64,000 nucleotides of DNA from NCBI GenBank assembly GCA_036925085.1, contig JAUPFP010000005.1, positions 1,688,001 to 1,752,000 of the forward strand, given 5' to 3'. The DNA comes from Brachycybe producta (taxonomy: Eukaryota > Arthropoda > Diplopoda > Playtdesmida > Andrognathidae). The notes under the pieces were generated by a model. The model was not told the DNA's origin. It did not search any database and was given only the letters and a program-made list of their open reading frames with translations. This document shows positions 55,409 through 64,000 of the stretch, in pieces (position 1 is the first letter of the stretch; each line of letters starts with the position of its first letter). A program made the position numbers and the translations under genes.

Positions 55409-58400
55409 ATGGCAGCTTCAAATGTTGCACTTCCTGTGGCATTGCCAGTCATAATAGATAAAGACGAGTTTTATAGAAAATTGGAATCATTCTACGAAGA
55501 AAAGCCGAGCAAAAGGCCTTTTTCAAAACAACAGCAAGCTACAATTATTCAGGAAATCCAGACTGCTAAGCAAACACAGTGAGTGGTATTTAACTTTTCT
55601 TTTCTTTTACTATTTGATTCTGTTTTTGTGCATTTGTATTCATTAACAGTAGGTCTAATAAAGAGACGTTTTGTACGGAAAAAATATATGATCCATCTGA
55701 AATAACTGACACATTTTAATAGTAAATTATTTCTTCATTAAACAATGGGAAACAAATTAATTTACATGTATATGTTGTCTATACAATTTAGAAATTCTTA
55801 AAGAGACCATTACCGCCAGAAATTTATTTTCAAAATATTGTCTAGACATATCCAACGATTGGCAAAACGATTTTTAAATTTTAAAATAAGTCAATAAAAT
55901 CATAAGTTGAGGGTTTATACTCCAAACTTTGCTAAGAAGCTTTGAAGCTTCAAAAAATTTTAGCTCCTGAAAGCAAAGCTTGTTCATACAAACACGTTGT
56001 CTTGCAAGCGTCACTGCATTTTATACCCTATAAAAATATATATAGAACAATAGATAAAAAAAAAGGTGTGACTTGTTCACCCCATTTGTCTATCCGTTTT
56101 ATGATTGGTGCTTTGAGTTGCTAAGCTTTGAAAAGTTGAACAGTTTCAAGGCTAGCTTCATGCTCTGGCGAAGACAAAAACCTGAAGCTCTGACGTCAAT
56201 TTTGAAGCTTTGCAGGCTGCTTTGCCGCTTAGCAAGGGAGGGAGGGGTGCTAAGGTTGTTACCTCACATTTCGAGAATTCCTTAATGAAATGTAGGTATT
56301 TCCTATTGGTAGTCAACTCAATACAACCTTCCATATGGAATAATTCAAATATTAAATCCATAGTACTTTGAAATGAAAGTAATGTGAGCTGGTGACAACA
56401 CATCAGATTTCGAGTAGATGGGTATACATTTGGGGGGGTTTGTTGCCAATGTTTGTTGTTTGGTGTTTGGTGGCGCATCTATCCAACAAAATCCATTTAC
56501 AGGAAGTCAACTGATTTTAATTTTTTTAAATTTTATTAATCACTTATTTTAAATTTTAAAAATCGTTTTGGCAATCTTTGGGTAAGTCTTGAAAATTTGA
56601 AAATACATTTCTGGAAGCAATGTGAGGTTGTAATTAGAAATACCGAAAAGCATGAGATGAGACTTACATAGCATTTGGTTTGCCGGTTACAAGTAATTAA
56701 TTATAATATTGACAAGTTCACGAGCTCAGGTGATACCAAATTTTTTTTTTTTGGAAGTGCTTATTTTGTCCCATATTTTTTCTTGTATTTTACGCAGATG
56801 ATGGTTTGCAGTTCACAGTAATAGAACTTCATATCATTCGAGATGGTTAGGTTTTATGAGATCGCATTGAAAAATGTAGTTTCTTTTCAGAATAGCCACT
56901 TTGTTGTTATTGTATATTCACAAACTGTGGCTTGTACACATATGATTTAAATGAGTTCAAATGAAATGTGTTTAGGTGAATTTATACGGAATCCAGTTAA
57001 GGACATATGAACCAAGTAAAAATTGACTTTATTATTAAGATTTTAAATTGAAATACTAAATCAATATTTGGCTATAGTTTATATATATAATATTTAAGTA
57101 TTAACTAAATAAATTAAAATCCGGGTAGCTGATTTTTTTAAAAAAAATCAAATCGATTTATTTGTTATAAATCGTATTTTTTTGATTTTTTTTTTTCATT
57201 TATATGAAATATTAAAACATTTTATGATAATGTTTGCAAACATTAGTAATAATAACAATGTTAATTGTTAAGTTGTTGTAAATAATTAAAAAATAAGAAT
57301 TTTAAAATAATAAGTTTCAAGCACTTTTAATTTAACATTCTGAATATAAACACGAACTTTGCAACCTTTTCAGCTCCCGAAGCAAATCAGTGCCTCAAGA
57401 AGTAAACTGGGTTGCCACTTTTTTTTAAAAAATACACGATTTTTACATCTGCATAAGATGTAAAATTTGTATTTTTAAACAGCTTGTCAAGTTCTATCAG
57501 CAGCAAAGAGTGTTAAGTCCACGGTTTTGCACATCGGCCGCTAGATGGTGGTATACCATGTTAAATCACTGCCACCCTGAATTGAATTTGATATATTGTT
57601 TGTTTGCCCATCACAGGGCTCTGTAGAAACACGTTTATTATTTAAATGCATTTAAATTATCATGTGTGTACTAGTTATAAGTTCAACCTGTTTTTTTACT
57701 TAATTATAGGAATCACGTTTATAAGCAGCGATTGTTTGGTTATGCATTAGGTTCTATGTATTGTTTGATTGCATTTGAAATACGGCCTTTATTAGAAGGT
57801 AGTAAAAGTTTATGGATTGCATGATATGAGATCTCTTCTGATTGATGAAAATCAGGTTCAAGGTCAAGACATAATTCATATTTATTAACAAAGTAGTTAT
57901 TGTTTATTTTTTTAAAAAATGTTCGTTAATGTACCGTCTGATGTTACGAAGTCTTTTAAAGTCAGTAATAACTTTGTTAATTGGTTCTCGAATTGGGCGT
58001 ACTCAATGGAGTTTAACAGAAGAGTTAGAAATTCGCGAATTCGCAATTTTTTGTCAATACATCACTCGATCAACATATATTTAAGGTGCACATTGCACTT
58101 TTGAAAACTTAACATTGGAAAACTTTAAATATGAAAAATAAACATATAGCCGCGACTGTGTTATTTTAAAAATTGACATTTTTTTCTTTAACGTTTTTGT
58201 CTATGGGCTCAAAAGAAAAACGATATTAGCGCTCTTTGCGGAGACTTTTCGAAGTACTTTTGCGGTGTAGCCTCTTAACTGGGTGTGTTCGGTTTTTGTG
58301 TTTACATGGATTCGTTTCGTGGACAGTTATTTTTAAAACGTAAAAGTGAAATGGGCGCTCAAATATGCCGGTACTGTGAATCCCACCGAAGGATTTTCAT

Positions 58401-60300
58401 AACCTGGTGATATATGGTTCCATCTTTTTAAAATATGTTTGAAAATAGCTTAGATGCTAATTTACACAGATGATTAGAAATGAACAAAAAAAAGTCTGCA
58501 AAAATTAGCATGTGTAAGCTGTTTTTGGAATTTTTGTCAAAATAGAAGGAATCATAATTTGGTTATTTCAACTTTACAATTACGTTTTTATAATCGCTGT
58601 GCACAAAACGAATCATTGTAATTGAAATCCGAACACCCCATGTTTAATCGACTGTACCAGGCAATTGCATCGTACCTGATCTCAGTCGTGCCTAAAGCTT
58701 GTGAACTTGTGAATGTTAGACCTTGATTACTTGTAATTTGTACCTTGGGAACTTTGACTTTTACGAAATAGGGCCATTGTTTGTACCAATTCAACAGCTG
58801 TACATCTTGAACAAAAACAAAACGTCCCTTTGAACGGCAATAATCGACTGAAAAAGTGTGTTCTGTTTTCTGTTCGTTTCTGCTTGTAATTTGAAAAGAA
58901 GAAAAAAAAATGTGTGAAAGAACATGGCATGGCACTTACGATGGTATTTTTTCAGGACACGAAAAGAAAGGCGTGTGTATCACTTATTGAAGACCTACGA
59001 TGTCCACACTGTTGATAACAAGTCACATCTAATTAAGAAGAGTCTTGACAAGACGGAAAAACAGCAGATTATTGCTTACGAAGATTTCTATGACATGCTT
59101 TACGATTATCATGTTAACAAGACTGGCCATGGTGGACGAGTGAAGATTGACAAAATCATGCGACCAAAATACAAGATTCCAAGACCAGCCATGGATATAT
59201 TTTTATCGTGCTGTCAGTCATGCAATGAGAAGAAATATTCTGCGAGGAAACGGGTCACGCGGCCAGCTTTTTCGAAAGACTTTTGTGAGCGTGGTCAAGT
59301 CGATTTAATCGACTTTCAATCACTTCCCGACGGTGACTTCAAATTTATCTTACTCTATGAAGATCTTTCAACGAAGATGGTCGTTTTGCGTGCACTGAAA
59401 AGCAATTGGGCCGAGGAAGTTGCGAATCAATTGCTAACTATTTTTCTACTTTTTGGAGCGCCAAAAATATTACAGAGTGACAATGGACAAGAATTTGTTA
59501 ACAACGTTGTATCGCATTTAAAGAATGTGTGGCCTGAATGTGTTATAGTGCGTGGACGTGCAAGGCAGTTGGATAGTAAAGCCAGCGTTGAACAAACCAA
59601 TCAAGACGTGGAGAACAGGTTACGTGCATGGATGAAAAATACCTCATCAAAGCAGTGGTCTTTAGGATTGAATTTTGTACAGTTTGAAAAAAACTGTACA
59701 TTTATCAAAAGTATGGGTAGATCGCCATATACAGCCCTTTTTCGGTTTGATCCAAAGGTTGGTCTTAGTTCTTGTAAAATTTCACCAGAAATATTGAACA
59801 AGTTAAGATCAGAGGAAGATCTTGAAGAACTTGTCGAAAGTGTTTCCGATGATGGAGCTTCAGTAAATTCTGATGTTGATCCTGGAACTGACGTTACGTC
59901 GAAAGGTTCGAGCAAACTTCAGTATCCTTCCGTCGTATCGGAGGTGTATCCCGTTGCGTTCTTCAATTTAGGGCAGGGCTCTAGTGCTCACGGTGCAAGC
60001 AACTTGGCTGAAGTCAGAGCCAATAATAATAATGCTGACTCGGGTGTGTCACAAAAGGAATCTTTACCTGAAAGATATTTGTCTTCGGACATGTGCTGTA
60101 TCTGTGAGGAAAGAATGAGCATCATTGAACTTACATGTGTAGAGTGCTTTCGAAATATACATTATAATTGTTACTCGCGATTAATGGCAAATTCTCCGCA
60201 AAGTTCGGTCATTCTCTGTAGAATGTGTGCTAATGTAAGAAAGCTAAACGAAGAAAGATCTGCCGCAGCCAGTAAAAGGATTAGACTACATCAGAAATGA
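55409..60300 (+). CDS. KRBA2-like integrase-derived protein, two exons, 504 aa
   Basis: Exons 55409-55578 and 58956-60300 join in frame through a canonical GTGAGT/TTTTTTCAG intron of about 3.4 kb. The protein resembles 'KRAB-A domain-containing protein 2-like' proteins of invertebrates, which derive from a Ginger/GIN1-type integrase. N-terminal motif DKDEFYRKLESFYEEKPSKR; an HHCC-like finger (YHVNKTGHGGR .. CCQSC, about residues 107-142); integrase core with D in GQVDLIDF (about 172), D in LQSDNGQEF (about 232) and E in SVEQTNQDVE (about 270), so the DDE triad is intact. An acidic linker follows, then a C-terminal Cys-rich finger (CCICEE, LTCVECFRNIHYNC, CRMC; about 437-480), PHD/RING-like. 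There are no stops, and AATAAA lies 14 bp after the stop. No flanking TIRs were found, which favours a host gene. The KRAB name is historical; no KRAB box is seen. Confidence 0.85.
55579..58955 (+). other. Intron of the KRBA2-like gene
   Basis: AT-rich. Besides the MITE fragment at 57985-58278 no gene or known repeat was recognised. The stretch 57100-57500 is very A/T-rich with poly-T runs. Confidence 0.6.
57985..58278. mobile_element. Right half of a TTAA MITE
   Basis: From GGGCGTACTCAATGGAGTTT to GTAGCCTCTTAA, with TTAA at 58275-58278. It matches the right halves of 41542-42120 and 60486-63487; the left half is missing. It shows the uninterrupted sequence GGAGTTTAACAGAAGAG, equivalent to the LINE insertion point at 60966. 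Confidence 0.8.
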
Positions 60301-60313
60301 AGTTTAATTTCTC

Positions 60314-60319
60314 AATAAA
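60314..60319 (+). terminator. Polyadenylation signal of the KRBA2-like gene
   Basis: AATAAA 14 bp after the stop codon, in AT-rich sequence. It implies a very short 3' UTR. Confidence 0.6.
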
Positions 60320-60965
60320 TGAAATGTCCCCAAACTGAGAAAGGGTGATTGTGTTAAGCCTGAATGAAAACGGTTTGCGGATGTTATGCAGATTTTCCTA
60401 AAAATGGCGAGCGTATTAATTAATTCGTAATCGATGAGGGCAATGTTTGCTGCATCGGGGGAATCCTTTTTCTTCCAAAGAGAACTTAAGAGGCTACAAC
60501 ACCAAATTACTTTGAAAAATCTCCCCAAGGAACACTAGCATCGTTTTTCTATTGAGCCCATAGACCCGATGTTAAAGAAAAACTGTTAATTTTTAAAATA
60601 TACAGTCGTGGCAATATGTTTATTTTTCATATTTAAAGTTGTCCAATGTTGATGGTTCAAAGTGACATGTGCACCTTAAATATATGCTGATCGAGTGATA
60701 TAATGACAAAAAATTGGTAAGTGCGTTTATATTTTTAAAAACTATTTCAAAATCGCGAATTTCTGACTTATGTTAAACTCCGCTCGTAAATAAAAAAACA
60801 TCCATTAAAATGCTCGTAAAAATACGTAAAAATAATTTTAAAAAAACAAACAGTTAAACCACAGTGAAGCCAACACATCTGTGCACGTGCTGATTTTTTC
60901 TGGTTTTTACGAGCATTTTAATGGATGTTTTCTTTTTCTTTTTTGGGCGTACACAATGGAGTTTA

Positions 60966-63198
60966 AGGGGTACTTTTAAGGGGTTTAAGTTTGTTAGGAG
61001 TACCGTTAAAGCCATAAGGCAGGTTAGTTTTTATAACAAATGTAACTGGGATGGGTTTAAGTTGCGTATGCAGCAAAATTTTGAGAACTTTAAAAATAAT
61101 TTTAATCAGCATGATGTTGACGACAATTGGGCAATTTTTCACACATTACTGATGGGAGGGGTCTCAAAGTTTGTTCCATTAAAGAGAGTCCGGGATGCCT
61201 CAACACCAGCATGGTATACACCATGTGTTAAAAGGGCTCTTTGTAAGCGATTATGGAGAAATAGATACAGAGGTAATCCAAGTTTATTGAATGCAAATTA
61301 TTTGCATATTGCTCGTGTCAATGCTAAAAAAGAACCTGGCATTGGCCCATACGAATTTTAAAATTCATAAACTCAGTAAATGGCTGCAAGTTGATTTGGA
61401 GGTATGTCAAGCATTTTGTGGTTGAGTACTCAATTCCAGCTCTTGTTGCGGCAAATGGAGAACTAATATCACACCCAGAATTGAAAGCTTCTTTGTTGAA
61501 TGAACAATACAGGAGTGTTTACAGCAGATGAAAATACTACACCTAATGCTTTTTTTTGACTCTAGAACCATGCATTCTTTGGGGATATTGTTAATTCTGA
61601 GGGCATTATCAAGCAACTAATGACCCTTAACAAAAATAAAAGTGGGGGCCAGATGGAATTCATGCAGTAGTTCTTATAAAATTAGCTAGGGAAGTGGGAC
61701 TATTTCTTCAGCTAATTTATCAGCAGTCTTTGGATCAAGGGGTTGTTCCAAGTAAGTGTAAATTAGCAAATGTTACCCCAATATTTAAATCAGGTAATAA
61801 GTCCGAAGCTGCAAACTATAAGCCTGTATCTTTACCTTCAGTGGTTTGTAAAATTCTTGAGCATATATACTCTGGCTGCGTTAAGTTTCTCAAATCTCAC
61901 AATCTCATTTCTGATAACCAACATGGTTTCCTGAGAGGATGCTCTTATGAGACTCAACTTATCCTGATAGTGGATGACCTCCAGAAAAGTTTAGACAATG
62001 GTAAACAGGTTGACATGGTGTTTCTTGACTTTTGTAAAGCATTTGACTGTTTCTCATTCAAAACTTCTGGCAAAAGTTGCAGCATATGGGTTGGGGGCAG
62101 GTAACCAAATAGGTAACTTCTTTTTTAAGTGATAGGAAACAAAGTGCAGTTGTAAATGGGTCTCTCAGAGTGGCTGGCTGTTACATCTGGTATAATGGCT
62201 GGCTGTTACATCTGGTATAATGGCTGGCTGTTACATCTGGTATACTCCAGGGTAGTGTGCTGGGTCCTCTTATGTTCTTGGTATTTATTAATGACCTCAG
62301 CAGTGCAGTTGGCAGCAACTGTAGACTATTTGCTGATGATACTCTAATTTACAAAGAGGTTGATGGTATCCAAGACTGTGAAACATTAGCTTTCGACTTG
62401 AAGGCAATTGAATGGTGTAATACATGGCAACATCAGTTGAACGAGAGGAAGTGTAGTGTTATGAGGCTAACTCTTAGTAGAAATCCAATTGTGTTTAATT
62501 ATGTCAAGTGTTTTAAGTACTTGGGGGTTATAGTGACAGATAAGCTTTCTTGGAAAAAAAACACATTGATGGTGTTACTGGGAAAGCTCTACAAATGCTC
62601 CGTTTTAGCAAAGGACATTGGGCACCTGCCCAGCACAAGATTAAAACTATTGCCTATCAAGCATTCGTTCGGCCTGATCTTGAGTATTGCTGCAGTATAT
62701 GGATTCCTCGCTCTGCCACACTCAGTTAAAGTGGTTCACCGTAAGGCAGCTAAGTTTGTTTGTGGCAGGCACAAATTTAAAGATAGTGTCACTGAGATGC
62801 TGTCAGTGTTACATTGGCATAGTTTGGCACATCGCAGGGCTGAATTAAGTTTGAAATTGTTTGGAAAAATTACACGTGGTGATTGTCCTAAACCACAGTC
62901 CACTGATATTCATAAAGCACTATACATGGGCATGGCTGACCAATCTAGAAAAATAAAGATTTTTGCTAGGACAGATTCATATTATTGATCTTTTTTCCTA
63001 GAGTTATAAGACAATGGAACTCTTAATGAGGCCGTGGTGAATGGGGATAATTTTGTTTTGTGGGATTGATAATTGTATATTCATTTTGTTTTTATATATG
63101 TGCTTGACAATGCTTAATGCTTGCTGCATGTGGACTTTTATGTCTCTCTGCCATAGGCATATTTGGCTGCTAGCAGAGTACTAATTGTAATTGTAACA
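60966..63198 (+). pseudogene. CR1-like LINE, 5' truncated, RT with breaks
   Basis: Begins in the linker between endonuclease and RT (CNWDGFKLRMQQNFENF; STPAWYTPCVKRALCKR). RT segments follow in several frames: FKSGNKSEAANYKPVSLPS, FLDFCKAFD, GSVLGPLMFL (its start is a triplicated 25-mer), FADDTLIYKE near 62329, KCFKYLGVIV, and the C-terminal FARTDSYY. The 3' UTR shares CTCTGCCATAGGC and GCAGAGTA with the LINE at 16936 but ends in (TTGTAA)n. It is dead through stops, indels and the triplication. Confidence 0.85.
62166..62245 (+). repeat. 25-bp tandem triplication inside the LINE RT
   Basis: Three copies of a 25-bp unit (TGGCTGGCTGTTACATCTGG then TATAA) just before the region encoding GSVLGPL. 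25 is not a multiple of three, so each extra copy shifts the frame. Copies are near identical. Confidence 0.85.
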
Positions 63199-63487
63199 TA
63201 AGAGCTAGAAATACGCGATTTTGAAATAGTTTTTTAAAAATAGAACCGCACTTACCAATTTTTTGTCATTCTATCACTTGATGAATATATATTTAAGGTG
63301 CACATTGCACTTTGAAAACTTAACATTGGACAACTTTAAAAATGAAAAATAAACATATTATTGCGACTGTGTGTTTTAAAAATCACCGTTTTTTCTTTAA
63401 CATTGGGTCTATGGGCTCAATAGAAAGACGATGCTAGTGCTTTTTGCAGAGATTTTTCAGAGTAATTTGGTGATGTAGCCTATTGAG

Positions 63488-64000
63488 TTAAACGTTAAGT
63501 TTTAAATTATAGGTGGACAACCTATTTTTCTGTGCAGCCATGTACTGTATGTGGTGAAATGACAAGTGAAGTTCACCGCTTTATGTAAAAATTTGTGAAA
63601 TTCGGTTGCCGAAATCGAAAAATTTAAGAATAGAACTGTTTGAAATAGTTTATTCATTCATTGCACTTTTACTTTTGTGACTTCTCTGTTACAACTGGCA
63701 CAGCTAGACGCAAAGGATGAAAGCAGTTGTTTAAATTTGATGAGAAAAATAGAAATTTGAATGCAACAAGCTGTGGTAATTATACCACGAATTACTAAAC
63801 TCAGTGTACATCTCAATCCTGGCAGGCAGAAAATGGCAAACCAATCAAGAACAAGCATTTTTGTCAAATCTTAATTGTTATATCTCAAATATTGAAAAAT
63901 GAAACAGGACAAACACTTGGTGGCGATTGGCGACTGGGTTAATTGTCCACCTGTAATTTAGATGTTTTGAGAGTAGAATGTGTCAATTATGCCACATTTC
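63488..64000. other. Right edge, nothing recognised
   Basis: AT-rich sequence downstream of the split MITE. I looked here for the last ENY2 exon and did not find it. Confidence 0.4.

Larger units (their letters stand above)
60486..63487. mobile_element. TTAA MITE split by a CR1-like LINE
   Basis: Left arm 60486-60965 (TTAAGAGGCTACAACACC at the start) and right arm 63199-63487 (ending GGTGATGTAGCC, then TATTGA in place of TCTTAA). Removing the LINE restores the family consensus across GGAGTTTAA/CATAAGAG. Confidence 0.82.

Noticed and set aside
1-64000. tRNA or rRNA genes
   Set aside because: I saw no cloverleaf-like sequence with matching arms and no rRNA blocks by eye; a tRNAscan run would settle it.

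Overview
This is a stretch of animal (metazoan) nuclear genome, most likely from an invertebrate. It is AT-rich and gene-poor, and most of it is transposable elements nested inside one another. Two host genes can be supported, both with canonical GT/AG introns: ENY2, a conserved transcription and mRNA-export factor, and a KRBA2-like gene derived from a transposon integrase. I cannot name the species. The mix of RTE, CR1-like, R2-type and RNase H-bearing LINEs, Ty3/gypsy elements, hAT elements and many TTAA-flanked MITEs fits an invertebrate better than a vertebrate, but no single feature decides it.

Layout. 1-0.9 kb: AT-rich minisatellite. 1.9-7.7 kb: a MITE split by a 5.3-kb element with terminal inverted repeats (TIRs), which itself holds a dead RTE-type LINE and an array of a 23-bp unit built around the palindrome TCTGAAATTTCAGA. 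7.9-13.4 kb: a 31-bp minisatellite interrupted by an old gypsy element whose interior was replaced by a CR1-like LINE. 13.7-14.5 kb: a solo LTR. 15.8-19.1 kb: a CXC-domain pseudogene, a 5'-truncated CR1-like LINE and a dead Ulp1-protease pseudogene. 19.5-21.9 kb: the same 31-bp minisatellite in opposite orientation. 22-25.2 kb: a TIR element carrying an R2-type LINE with a restriction-like endonuclease. 25.2-26.6 kb: nested MITEs. 26.66-39.30 kb: a complete, very young, GC-rich Ty3/gypsy element with near-identical LTRs, gag, pol and a 1295-codon third ORF of unknown function.

41.3-64 kb is the host-gene region. ENY2 exons lie at 41300-41316, 41389-41469, 42489-42559 and 54899-54973, and the last coding exon is not found before the window ends. 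The 12.3-kb intron 3 holds fold-back elements, an RNase H-bearing LINE, a Sola-like DNA transposon inserted into that LINE with a clean TAAA duplication, several MITEs and a hAT element with a perfect 8-bp duplication. Downstream of ENY2 exon 4, on the same strand, is the two-exon KRBA2-like gene (55409-60300; 504 aa) with an intact DDE integrase triad; it probably sits inside the next ENY2 intron. The window ends with a TTAA-flanked MITE split by a CR1-like LINE.

The host genes show no functional link to each other. ENY2 would act in the SAGA deubiquitinase module and TREX-2. The KRBA2-like protein looks like a domesticated integrase. The rest is transposon content. The most unusual content is ORF3 of the young gypsy element, the covarying LTR hairpin of that family, the Sola-like transposon, and the paired inverted minisatellites with homologous flanks.
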